Shown: one piece after another, positions 1-10,422 of the stretch
Position numbering within the stretch: the first letter of the stretch is position 1
How the letters are laid out: every line of letters starts with the position of its first letter
Origin: Coffea arabica
Lineage: Eukaryota; Streptophyta; Magnoliopsida; Gentianales; Rubiaceae
Assembly (NCBI RefSeq): GCF_036785885.1
Contig: NC_092319.1
Location: 17,688,983 to 17,752,982 of the forward strand
Direction of reading: 5' to 3'
DNA length: 64,000 nt
Notes under the pieces: model-generated
What the model was told of the DNA's origin: nothing
Database searches by the model: none
Seen by the model: only the letters and a program-made list of their open reading frames with translations
Translations under genes and position numbers: made by a program

Positions 1-1369
1 CAGAACCAGTCCCTACTGAAATCAACAAAGTTATCGACCAATTCAGTGATGTCTTTGAAGAACTAAGAAGCATGCCACCATCTAGGAGCCATGATCATCA
101 AATTATCTTAAAAGAATGAGCCAAACCATTCCAAGTGAGGCCTTATGGATGCCCTTACGTACACAAAACTGAGATCAAGAGGTTAGTGAAAGAAATGTTG
201 GAGATTGGGATAATACAGCAAAGGAACAGTCCATTTTCTTTACTAGTGTTGCTAGTCAAGAAGAAGGATGGGACCTAGAGGTTTTGTATAGATTATAGGC
301 AACTGAATGAACTAACAGTGAAGAACAAATTCCCTATTCCCCTTATTGATGAACTAATTGATAAATTGCATGGAGCTAGGTACTTTACTAAAATTGATCT
401 GAGAGCAGGATACTTTCATATCATGGTAAGGGTGGAGGACATACCAAAGACAACATTCAGAACTCATGAGGGACTTTATGAATTCAAAGCCATGCCCTTT
501 GGTCTAACCAATGCACTAGCAACTTTCCAGAGCCTAATGAATCAAGTTTTTCAAAACCAATTGAGGATGTGTTGGTATTCTTTGATGATATTCTGGTGTA
601 TAGTCCTACACTAGAGAGACACATGGAGCATGTCATTGAAGTGCTAAGCATCCTGAGATGACACTAGTTGTATGCCAAGATGAGCAGAGGCACATAATCT
701 CAGCAGAGGGAGTCAAAGCTACCCCAAGAAAATGGAGTTCATGAAGAACTAGCCTAGACTAGAAAATGTTAAGCAGCTAAAAGGATTCATAGGATTAACA
801 GGTTATTATAGGAGGTTTGTCAAAGGCTTTGGAGCCATTGCCAAGCCATTGACTATGTTGTTGAAGAAAGATAGGTACCCGTGGGGAGAGGACTCTGAAA
901 GAGCATTTGAGGAGCGAAAGAGAGCCATATGCAGTACTCCTGTTTTAGTAGTTCCAGATTTCTCTCAGTCATTCATCATTGAAATGGGACAGAAGAACGT
1001 GGGATTATCCATTTATGAGAAAGAGTTGTTGGCATTAGTAACTACTGTAACCAAATGGAGACACTATTTCGAGGGACACTATTTTATTATTTATACTGAT
1101 CGTCAAAGCTTGAAATACTTGTTGGAACAAAGGATCACTGCCCCTCTCCAACAGAAGTGGCTCACCAAACTCTTGGGGTTGAGTTATGAGATTCACTATA
1201 AGAAAGGGAGAGACAATATAGCTACTGATGCCCTTTCCAGACAAAAAAGAGAAGTAATGGGAGAATGCACAGCGACTTCCTGTGCAGTACCAACTTGGTG
1301 GATCAAGGAAGTGATTGACAGCTATAAGGATGATGAGTGGGTACAGGAGACTATAAATAAGGTGCTGAT
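1..1369 (+). pseudogene. pol fragment: reverse transcriptase and RNase H (decayed chromovirus)
   Basis: Reverse transcriptase and RNase H sequences are spread over shifted frames. An open stretch at 318-614 carries the palm region. The catalytic FFDD motif is intact around 578-592 but lies one frame away after a small deletion. A second open stretch at 849-1369 carries the RNase H part, including the YEKELLALV and TDRQSLKYLLEQ segments, and lacks about 30 residues around the first catalytic aspartate that the young copy has. A stop lies at 117-119. The reading continues at 6954 after the hAT insertion. The gene is clearly non-functional. Confidence 0.9.
1362..1369. repeat. Left target-site duplication of hAT element 1
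   Basis: The 8 bases gtgctgat here are repeated exactly at 6954-6961, on the other side of the hAT element. Eight bases is the normal target duplication length for hAT transposons. Confidence 0.95.
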
Positions 1370-2259
1370 TAGGGCTGTCAACGGGTCGGGTCCGATCCGA
1401 AATTCATAAATCCGGACCCAGACCCGTCATACTGCCTTAATTCCGGATTCGGCCAGAATACCCGACGGGCCTTCTAATACTTCTACCAGACCCGTATCCG
1501 ACGGGTCTAGAGTCCGGGCCGGGTCTACCCGGCAAAAAGGCCCGTCAAAACCTGTTCAAATAACACACCTGAAAATGCTCAAGGACTGACTAGAATGATA
1601 ATATAAATAGGTTTCAGCCAACAGATTTCACCTGAGAATGCATTTTCAAGGACCGAAAATGCTCAAGAGTTAAATACTTAAAAGATTTCAGCCAACAAAG
1701 AAATAAAAGATAATATAAAGTAACATCAACAACAAAATAGAAGATGTAGCAAACTATTCATTAATACAATAAACTTCTAGTGTCAAAGGCGGGGGCTCAG
1801 AAACTGAGTCCACTTCTTGAATCTAATCCAACAAAGTCATATATTAGCAACAAAGCCAATATGTCATCCAACAAATTACAATTTCTAAAAAGTTCAATCA
1901 AACAATAATATCAAATACATCAACCAACAAATGAAGTCCTGTCGATTACAATAGTCTTCATGGCTCTCAAGTTTCACAATTTTCTGCAACAAAAACAAGG
2001 ATACAATATATTTGTAAACTAATTACTAATTAATACAAAAAAAAATCAGGTAAGAGAGAAATCAAATTGGCCTTACTCAAATACATCACCCTAACTTGAT
2101 AACTTTAGAAGAATCACCCAAATCTTCTCCAAATAATTCTAAGAAAACAAAGAGAAAGAAAGTAGTTAGTCTTTCTAGAGTAACTCGACCAAACAAACTT
2201 GTAATATGGATTTAAAAAGAAAAAACAACAAAAGAAACATAAACATGAAGGACTTACTT

Positions 2260-4245
2260 CTTTTCTTTTTCAAAGGTAATCAATCTCCAATTGTTATCAA
2301 AGCTTCGACCACATCAGGAAGCAAAGAAGCACGAGTCTCATCAATTACCCTTCCGCCAACGCTAAATGCTGATTCCGATGCCACAGTAGTAGCTGGAATT
2401 GCAAGAATATCACGAGCCATCTTGCTAAGAATAGGAAATTTTGGACTGTTTGCCTTTTACCAACCTAGTATGTCAAAATCATCTTTTCTTGGAAATACAG
2501 GCTCGTCCAAGTATGATTGCAATTCAGATTTTTGGCTAGCAAGAATAGTAGAAGAACATGATTGTTGATACCATTTGTCAAAATCAGACAACTTATCATC
2601 ATCATCATCTTGTACATCTATATTTTCACAAGTAGAAGTCCCTTCTCCTATATTATCAACATAACTCGAAAAAGGAGTAAGGTCACCTCCATATTCAACA
2701 AACAAATCAGCAATAGCATTACGAACTCTATCCACATATCTTTCACCACCTTCTCCATAAAGTTCATTGTAATAATACTCTACTAAAGCCAACTTAAATC
2801 TAGGATCAAGCACCACAGCAATAGCTAGCACCAAAGAACATTCTTCCCAATATTTCTCAAATTTTGCTTTCATTGGAATAGCCATTTCTCGAATAAAATC
2901 ATGCTCACTAACTTCCCATTGCCTCATCTTAAGACGAAGATTACATATATCGGGAAAGAAAACATTTGCTGTGAGAAAATTAGAACCACTAAAATGACAT
3001 GTGGTGTCATAAAATTTTTTCAAACAACCATGAACAATACTAGCCACTTTCCACTCATTTTTTGAAGGATTCAACTTGTAATTTCTGTCCATTTGTTCTA
3101 AACGACAAAAAGCTTTCTTCAAAGGCAAAGCAGTCTCAAGCATCAAGAATGTAGAATTCCATCTATTTTGAACATCCATACCCACTCTTTTTTTATTTTT
3201 CAGCTTGCATTGATTAATTGCATTCTCAAATTTTTGAGAAGAAGAAGTAGACCTTTTCAAGTACTTTATGGTCTCCCGAATCTTATGAAGCAATTTTCCA
3301 ACAATAGCTAACCCATCTTGCACAATCAAATTAAGAATATGTGCACTACATCGAACATGAAAAAGATCACCTCCTAAATTGAGCAATGACTTATCCAATA
3401 GCCATGATTTCAAACATTTAACCATTGAATCATTTGAAGATGCATTATCAACAACAACAGAGGTCAGCTTCTTATCAATGCTCCATTCCAAGATGATATC
3501 AGAAATAAATCTAAATAATGTTTCACCATCATGAGGATATGGAACAGATTTAAAAGCAATAATTTTCTTTTTCAATTCCCAATATTCATTGACATAATGA
3601 GCTGTCAAACAGGCATACGCAAAATTTTGGTGATCTGATGTCCAAAGATCAGTAGTGAGACTTATCTTACCATCAAAATCATCCAAATACTTATACAAGT
3701 TTGCCTTTTCTTCTTTATAAACACTAATCACATCTGCTCTGGCTGTATTTCGAGAAACTAGCTTAAAACTTGACTCCAAATTATTCAAAAAAATCTCAAA
3801 GTACTCATGCTCAACTATGTTAAAAAGATAGTTGTGTTTCATTATAACTCTGGCCAAATCCATTCTACTTCTCTCTTGATCAAACTTGAAAGTTTGAACT
3901 TTAACTTTATCATCCAAAGCATTTTTAGCCAATTGAAGTACTTGCTGCCCCCCACTTCTATGTTTTCTAGCAATGCAATTATCTATGTGTTTTTTCAAAT
4001 GGCTTGTCCCGCATGAGTTATCCCCGGCCAATTTTTGTTTTACAATGCTTACATATGGCAACAATACCAGTAGCAGTCCTAACTCTATCCATATCAACCT
4101 ATACCTTAGATGTTAATTTCTTTTCCCTAGGTTTCTTACATGAATCATCTTCTTTCACCTCTTCCTCTTCCGAATCTAAAATGACAACCTCATTCTCATC
4201 AGCTGTGCTACTTGGTCCTGTTGGATTACTTGGTAAAGATGACAT
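2260..4245 (-). pseudogene. hAT transposase pseudogene (zf-BED / RNase H-like / hAT dimerisation)
   Basis: It resembles RICESLEEPER/DAYSLEEPER-type plant hAT transposases. Reading from a methionine at 4245, an acidic N-terminus is followed by a BED zinc finger whose CxxC half (CKHC) is in one frame and whose HxxxxxC half (HLKKHIDNC) is in another, so a frameshift near 4016-4046 cuts the finger. A TAG lies at 4101-4099. A long open stretch (4097-2457) then carries the RNase H-like core, with LTTDLWTSDH and VVVDNASSND motifs. The C-terminal dimerisation block (around the ATTVASESAFS segment) follows an in-frame TAA at 2459-2457 and is followed by a TGA at 2282-2280 where the family normally has tryptophan. 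A GTAAGT donor follows near 2268. With one frameshift and three nonsense codons it cannot make a full transposase. Confidence 0.9.
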
Positions 4246-4360
4246 CCTGCAATTAGTGAATAACAGAATTTATTAGATAAACATGGTACAAGACAAATTG
4301 CTTAGAATGTCACATTCAAACTCCAGTGAATGCAAAAAATCTAAATAGCAGAATGCAAAA

Positions 4361-5547
4361 TTTATACTATATAAGATTGAGTTTTGATAAAAAAAAAAAA
4401 ATAGGTTGAATTTCAACCACATAGGTAAGGGCTTTCTGAGAATATGAAATGTTGTGTATTAGTTTAAAAGTTTTAGGTACAAGTTAAAGAAGCATGTATT
4501 TGGATATGTTTAATAAAATGACCCCATTTTAATATATTTAAAGTTGTCATTGATGAGCCATCGGGGTATTGATGGAATGTGTAAGTAGTGTGCAACTGTT
4601 TTTACATTTTGTACAACCCATATATGCTTGTGTGTTTGTGTAATTATCAGAATATCCCTTAACTACCAATAATTTCCCTTTTCAGCTGCAAATAACCATT
4701 TGAGATGTTACTTTGTCTGGAACATTTGAATGGCAATCGGATTTAGGAAATGAGCCAACGATTTCTCTATCAATGGTAGGAATTCATTTCTCTATTATTT
4801 ATAATTTGCATTTATGAGTCACAAACGTTGGTCATTTTATCCCCTTTCAGTTTCAGGAGTTAAGTTTTCCCTTTTTGCCTCTGTTTACAACGATTTGCCT
4901 CATTGTTTTCTCTTTCATCCGAGCTTAACTCTGAAATTACCTATTATTTCGTCATTAATTACACCCAATTCAATTGCCGAACCGTTGGTATCTTAATGCA
5001 TAAATGATTGATTATTAGTTTCTCCCTGTTCGCATTTTAGGATTGGGATAATTCTACCTGGTTTCATACTAATCAGCTCAGAATGCTCTTCAGTCCCAAC
5101 TACTCCTGGTGGTTCAGCGTGAGGTTAGATTTCACCCCTCTAATTTTTCAATTCCTCCCTTAATTTTGTTGGTGTGTTCTTAGTACCTACAATTAGTGAC
5201 TCTTATCGTATTACCTAGCTGTAAGATAACATTTTTCGCGTTGTCTAACCCCAATTGGTCTGGATTGATTATAATCTTATAGGTTTGGAGCAACAGTAAG
5301 AAAGAGCTCTCGGTGGGGATTCTGAAATAAGGTTAGTTTTCTGTATTGCTCTGCCTTTTTGCATTATCAACGACCTTCAATTTGACACAGTTTTATTGTA
5401 ACGCTGTGTGAATTGATTGATTATATCGTTTATCTTTTCATACTAAGTTTTATTTTTTCTAACAATGTACTATTGTTTGTTCAACAAAAAAATCTCCTTC
5501 CCTACAGGCACCAAACACCCGCGCGATGCGCGGGTACTCCCTGCTAG
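4361..5547 (+). mobile_element. Non-autonomous Helitron copy 1
   Basis: A second copy with the same ends and the same length (about 1186 bp) is at 51433-52618. The 3' end is diagnostic: a hairpin cccgcgcgatgcgcggg (5518-5534; 7-bp stem, 3-nt loop), ten bases, then CTAG (5544-5547) followed by T. The 5' end begins around tttatactatataagattg, but the expected TC is degenerate. No Rep/helicase or other protein-coding sequence is visible, so it must depend on an autonomous partner. It lies inside hAT element 1, upstream of the transposase start. Confidence 0.85.
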
Positions 5548-5914
5548 TTTTAAGCATGAGTATAAGATAGAACTGTCCAGTATACAATACTCCAGGAATG
5601 AATCAAGTTCAATGCAAAGTCATGGGATGTGAAACTGTAATAAATAGAGTAAACTTTTAGCCTGCCAAATTTCGTTCCCTTGGCAAGGCAAAGCTTTGAC
5701 CAAGCAGAAGCCAGTTCTGCTTCTCTTGTTATGCATCAAGACCCAGAGCATGAAATCTTGATTTTTAACTAAAAACCTCAATTTGAATCTTTCTTGTCCA
5801 TAATAAAAAAAATGTGGCTAATCTACTCTAATGAATGCCTTGTCTATTAGGGACCCTACCCCATTATATCCATTGCCGATTAACGCAATAAAGTCCAGAT
5901 TCTAGTGGTCTTTT

Positions 5915-5915
5915 C

Positions 5916-5954
<39 letters not shown>

Positions 5955-5962
5955 CATATATT
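5915..5962. repeat. TA/AT microsatellite
   Basis: An almost uninterrupted run of alternating T and A with a few G/C interruptions, inside hAT element 1. Confidence 0.9.
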
Positions 5963-6362
5963 ACAATTTGATTCTTGAAATAAACCTCAAAATAGGTTCA
6001 AACTGACTACTTTCGTTCGAATTCAGGAATACAGCTGAACATGAGAAATAATTGTAAAACATGTAAAATCAACTCATAGCTGTTTCACTACAGTGAATCA
6101 TGGGAATTAGTCAAAGAGATGATAAAAACTGAGAAGAAAACTAAAAAGTATATGATATCAGGTAGGGCCGGGCATGAGTTTTCACCAAAAACTAATTTAA
6201 TGGCAAATATATCCACAATTTTCCGCATCATCAACCAGAAATTTCCTACTCCATTCATACCTTATGTTTTTTTTTTGGTTTGGGGAGGTAAGAAGGTTTC
6301 GTTCTACAGCATTTCTCATATCTTCTCAATTTTTCCCTATAGAAAAAAAACTACCTGAGAGA

Positions 6363-6720
6363 GAAAGTTGGGCTGCTACTTGGTAGAACTAGAAGCCGGG
6401 AAGAGCTGGGCTTGCTGCAACCGTCAGACACCACGGCGGATTGGCGGAGCCGCGGAGGTAGAGCAAAAGAGGAGGTATCGCGGAAGAGCAGAGCTTGCTT
6501 GAGTTGCTTCTTTAGAGCTGGCCAGACCGCCAGACCCAGCGATTTCTTTGCAGCTAGGGATGGAGAGCAAACTAGAAGGCAGAAGCGTCGCCGGAGTCAG
6601 GAGGCAGAGGCGGTAATCGAGAGTCGAGAGGCGGCGGAAATGGGTAGGGAGCAAAAGAGGAGAGTGAAGCGGAAATGGGTAGAGGGTATTAGGGTTGAAA
6701 AAATTTGGGAATGAAAGTAA
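6363..6720 (-). other. GC-rich conserved leader region of the hAT family
   Basis: This GC-rich block inside the AT-rich hAT element is strongly similar to 20910-21200 in the second hAT element. It lies upstream of the transposase on the minus strand and is probably the promoter or untranslated first exon. Open frames in it are not conserved between the two copies and are not called as genes. Confidence 0.55.
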
Positions 6721-6953
6721 CGTAGTGGGACGAATAGAGATAGGTATATATTTTTTAATTATTAATTAAATAAAACGGGTCCGGGTCGAATACGGGCCGG
6801 AATGGTATATTCCGTATTCGACCCGTAAATTTATTAGACGAAACGGGTTCGGGTCTGGGTCCGGGTCCCGGAACAATATACCTACCCGTACCTGGCAATT
6901 ATTAGCGGGTCCGGGCCGGGTCCGGGTCCAGACCCAGACCGTTGACAGCCCTA

Positions 6954-6961
6954 GTGCTGAT
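6954..6961. repeat. Right target-site duplication of hAT element 1
   Basis: Exact copy of the 8 bases at 1362-1369. Removing the element and one copy rejoins the chromovirus pol sequence. Confidence 0.95.
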
Positions 6962-8282
6962 GACCCCTGCTCAAGTAATAGATTATACTTATCAAGATGG
7001 AGTTCTAAAGTATAAGAAGAGACTGGTGGTAGGAGAACATAGAGACAAAATATAGAAGCTTATCACTGTATTACATGACTCTCAGGTGGGGGGACATTCT
7101 GGCATCCAAGCCAGCTTCATGCAGGCCAAACAATTGTTTTATCGATTAGGGATAGACAAAGAAATCAAGCAGGCAGTTCTTGAATGCAATATTTGCAGAA
7201 AGTGCAAGGATGAACATGTGGCTTATCCAGGACTACTCCAACCCCTCCCTATTCCATGGTATTCATGGAGCCATGTTACCGTGGACTTCATTGAGGGCTT
7301 GCCAAATTCAAAAGAGATAGGTACTATCATGGTGATTGTGGACAGATTTACTAAGTATGCTCTTTTTATCAGCTTGTCACACCCTTTTTATGCACCAAGA
7401 ATAGTCAGGATTTTCATTGACCATGTCATGTTGTTAGACAGGGATAAAATCTTTATGAGTCAATTTTGGGGAGAATTATTCACAATGTTGGGGGCCAAGC
7501 TGGATTATAGTACAGCTTATCACTCTCAAACAAATGGGCAAACTAAGAAGGTTAATTAGGTGTTAGAAATGTATCTTAGATGCCTAACTCATTTACAACC
7601 CAAAGGTGGATTCAGTGGTTATCTTTGGCTAAATGATGGTGTAACACCACGTACCACACAGCTATTCAGATGATACCATTTGAGGCCTTGTATGGATACC
7701 ACCTCCCTAGTTAGCCTTGGGACCTTACTTACCGACAAGAGTTGCTGCAGTTAGGGATTACATCAAGGACAGACAATAGATGGACAATATGCTTCAGTAG
7801 AACTTGAAGTTAGCCCTAGAAAGGATGAAGAAATATGCAAATGAAAGAAGAAGTGAGAGAGTGTTCAATGAAAGAGACTGGGTATATCTGATACTGCAAC
7901 CATACAGGTAGAGCTCAGTGGCCTTGAGAGGAAACACCAAACTTTCAGCTAAGTACTTTGGACCTTACAAGATAGAAGAGAGAATTGGTAATGAAGCTTA
8001 TAGGTTCAAATTACCTACATCATCAAAGGTACACCCTGTTTTCCATGTGCCACTACTTAAAATGAAAATTGGGGACAAGGCAACTTCTATACTTCAGCTA
8101 CCTGAGGTAGATGATAAAGGTCATTGGAGGATAGAGCCAGTGGCTATACTCAACAGGAGGACAGTCAAGAAGAGAAATACTGCTATAGTCCAGTGGTGTT
8201 AATCCATTGGTGGGGTACAGATCCTACAAAAGCTACATGGGAGGATGCTGAGAAGATTGAGAGACAGTTTCCTCAATTTCAA
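6954..8282 (+). pseudogene. pol fragment: integrase and chromodomain-like tail (decayed chromovirus)
   Basis: This continues the pol fragment that stops at 1369. It holds the H2C2 zinc-binding region and integrase core (open at 7086-7559) and the C-terminal part (7918-8202). Compared with the young copy, about nine residues are missing before the second catalytic aspartate. The third catalytic acid, glutamate in the family, reads as lysine just before a TAG near 7557. Further stops and frame changes occur between 7560 and 7917 and after 8200. It is non-functional. Confidence 0.88.
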
Positions 8283-8317
8283 TCTTGAGGACAAGAATGT
8301 TTTGAAGGAGGGAGTAC

Positions 8318-8802
8318 TATAATGGAGTCAGTAGCAGTTGTTGTATAATCAAGGAATAGTAGAGGAGAAGGCGTGATAAAGAATGAAGGGAAGGCGCGAG
8401 AATTGCTGAATGAGACAGGAAGAAGGCATGATCCAGGAAACACGTGCTTGCTGGGTTCACGTTGCTTCAACTATAGTTGGGGATCATTTCAGCTAAAAAT
8501 TCTCGATGGACACGTGTTAAAAGCTCATTAGTTTACTTGAAAATTAGTTAGGATGGCAGTGGTATAAATAACCAAGAATTTGTAATAGTCAAGACACTTT
8601 TGGTAGATTTGATTTATATCAGAGAAGGAATATCCACTTTGTTGTTTTCCCCATCCCCAAGTTTTCCTTCAACCTCTTTCCTCATTTGTTCTTTCCCGTT
8701 CTTTTTGTTTCTATAATTCTATATCCAATTGAAGTTAATCAATGAAATGGAGCTTTTTCTTTAATTTTGTTCAGATTTTAATGTTTTATTTGATTACAAC
8801 CA
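8318..8802 (+). repeat. 3' LTR of the decayed chromovirus
   Basis: A purine tract (gaaggagggagta, about 8305-8317) precedes it, as in the young element. The LTR has a TATA box (tataaata, 8563-8570), two CACGTG G-boxes (8441-8446 and 8511-8516), one full and two degenerate copies of the AAGGCGTG motif that is multiplied in the young LTR, and a CA-type end near 8802. The exact borders are uncertain by several bases because the sequence has diverged and the partner LTR is outside the window. Confidence 0.7.
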
Positions 8803-9237
8803 TAGATAGCTATTATTAGTTCATGCTTTTCTAGTTCTAGACCACGACAATGTTCTGTTATAGGTGAAGATCAAATCTTGAAAGAGCTCAATTTAGCTAG
8901 GATTCAGTATCTTACATTTAGCTAGCAGATCTTAGAGGCCCGATATGTCAAGTATGTGTACTTTCCATGGTTAACCTCAAATATTTTGTGAAACCTTTGT
9001 AACGTGCAAATTTTTTTGAGGATTGTGTTATCTTTTACCCTTTTGTTTTTAAGCAGTTGGCTAAAAATGGAAGTTTAATTGTACACTCAAAATTCACAAT
9101 TTGTGTGATTCGCTAAAATTCAAAGAAAAGGTAAAGCTATGTGTATTTAATTGTAAAATGCTTCCGTTTCTTGAGACATTTTAGATTCTCTATAAAAAGA
9201 TAGATTTCTCAATTCACATTTGAGTACCTAGATAGAT
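8803..9237. other. No supported feature
   Basis: AT-rich sequence between the old LTR and the fold-back element. I see no coding potential or repeat structure. Confidence 0.5.
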
Positions 9238-9577
9238 GGCTCCATTTGAATTAGTTATTTTTGGGGGTATTTTTGAAATATTTTACTGTTGCAGTGTATA
9301 TAAAAAACTTTTTTACTGTAGATTTTTTTGTGATGTGTTTTGGAGGTGTTTTTGGAATATATTTTGGGATATTTTTAAAGTTTAAAAATTTTTGTGATAT
9401 TTTTTAAAAATTACCATCGCTACTGCCCCCTCCCTCTCTTTCTTCCCCCCTCCTTCTTCTTCCTCCCTCTATTTCTTCCTCTTTATCTCCTCCTCCTCCA
9501 TCTCTTTCCTCCTCCCATCCTCCTTTCCTGCTCCCCTCCCTTTCCTCACTATTTCTCGCCCCTCCCTTTCCCCCCCC

Positions 9578-9599
9578 CCTCGATCTGGCCAGATCGAGG
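9578..9599. repeat. Perfect 22-bp palindrome
   Basis: A perfect palindrome centred on TGGCCA at the inner end of the pyrimidine-rich arm. It could extrude a short cruciform or mark a junction inside the fold-back element. Confidence 0.85.
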
Positions 9600-9610
9600 C
9601 CTCTGGTCAT

Positions 9611-10058
9611 GGAGGGGTGTCAACGAGTCGGCTTTGGACCCGGACCTGACCCAAAGTCGATAAATTTTTTCGAATTTTGGATGAAAAATAATTCAGATAC
9701 CCATATTTGGATCCGGATCCGGATTTGGACTCATTTACTCTAACAAAAACGGGTCAGATACGGAATATAGGATTCCAACACAAACCCAAATAATATATTA
9801 ATAATTATAAATTATAAATATTTCTAAATACATTCTTTTACTAAATTAACAATTTAGTAATGATTTTGTACATTGATTTGTGGTTAGTTTTGAATTGACT
9901 ATTGCGAGTTATTTGTGATTTAGCTTTGTAATTTAATTTGTTTAAGTTTGAAGATTGGATTTGTAATTTATTTCGGATTTAATTTTGGAATGTTTAAGTT
10001 TCGATCTTTTCTTTTCGGATAGACCTGGATCCAAATCAGGACTCGTCGACCCCGATTC
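9611..10058. mobile_element. Putative small hAT-like element nested in the fold-back element
   Basis: The inner part starts ggtgtcaacgagtcggc with GC-rich ggacccggacctgaccc repeats and ends with a partly mirrored counterpart (gactcgtcgacccc near 10045). The centre is AT-rich. This layout resembles the ends of the larger hAT elements in this window. The inverted repeat is imperfect and no clear 8-bp duplication was found, so this is tentative. Confidence 0.4.
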
Positions 10059-10422
10059 CGGAACTCTAAAATCAAGATCTGTCGATATGCGAGTCGGGTT
10101 CGGGGGAAGGGGAGGGACGGGGTGTGGTGGAAAAGACGAGAGGAAGGGGAAGGTAGGAGGGGAGGAGGAAGAGGGAGGGAGAGAAAAGAGAAGAAAGGAA
10201 GGAATGGAGGTGGTGGTAGGTAGGGATGGTGCTGGTGGGTGGTAGTAATAGATGGAAGAAAAACATGGTGTAAATATTATTTTTTTATTTTTTATATATT
10301 TGGAGTTGTTTTTGATATATTGTATGGATGTAGTGTTTTTGAAATTGTTTTTGTTAATATATTATTGTAGTATTGTATATGAAAATTTTGTTTTTCAAAA
10401 AATAAGGAATCCAAATGGAGCC

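Larger units (their letters stand above)
1370..6953 (-). mobile_element. hAT transposon 1 (5.6 kb, broken transposase)
   Basis: The element begins tagggctgtcaac and ends gttgacagcccta, a perfect 13-bp terminal inverted repeat, and is flanked by perfect 8-bp duplications. Both ends carry GC-rich subterminal repeats of the gggtccgggtc / gacccggaccc type over 100-200 bp, plausible transposase binding sites. A zinc-finger BED/hAT transposase pseudogene runs on the minus strand at about 2260-4245. A Helitron (4361-5547) and a TA microsatellite lie in its 5' leader region. The element sits inside chromovirus pol and shows that the chromovirus is older. A shorter relative without transposase is at 14274-21444. 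Confidence 0.93.
1..8802 (+). mobile_element. Decayed Ty3/gypsy chromovirus, 5' end outside window
   Basis: This is the remnant of an LTR retrotransposon of the same family as the young copy at 14991-20754. It enters the window inside the protease/reverse transcriptase spacer, is interrupted by a hAT transposon at 1370-6953, resumes in the integrase region and ends with a 3' LTR near 8802. The order RT, RNase H, integrase, chromodomain-like tail, LTR matches the young copy, but many in-frame stops, small deletions and frameshifts show it is old and inactive. Its 5' LTR and gag lie left of base 1, so age cannot be estimated from LTR divergence here. Confidence 0.9.
9238..10422. mobile_element. 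Fold-back / MITE-like element with opposed pyrimidine and purine arms
   Basis: The left end ggctccatttgaatt (9238) is mirrored by the right end reading aatccaaatggagcc (to 10422). Inside each end is a T-rich region. A ~170-base pyrimidine-rich tract follows on the left (9418-9580), and an opposite purine-rich tract lies on the right (10095-10245), so the two halves are loose inverted repeats of each other. The open frames inside are low-complexity Pro/Ser/Leu or Gly/Glu/Arg translations of these tracts and are not genes. I could not find a convincing target duplication. Confidence 0.6.

Noticed and set aside
6412..6714. 100-codon basic frame in hAT element 1
   Set aside because: The matching GC-rich region of hAT element 2 does not keep the frame, and the transposase is on the other strand.
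9394..10266. Open frames rich in Pro/Leu/Ser or Gly/Glu/Arg
   Set aside because: They are translations of pyrimidine or purine tracts of the fold-back element and appear as mirror frames on the opposite strand.
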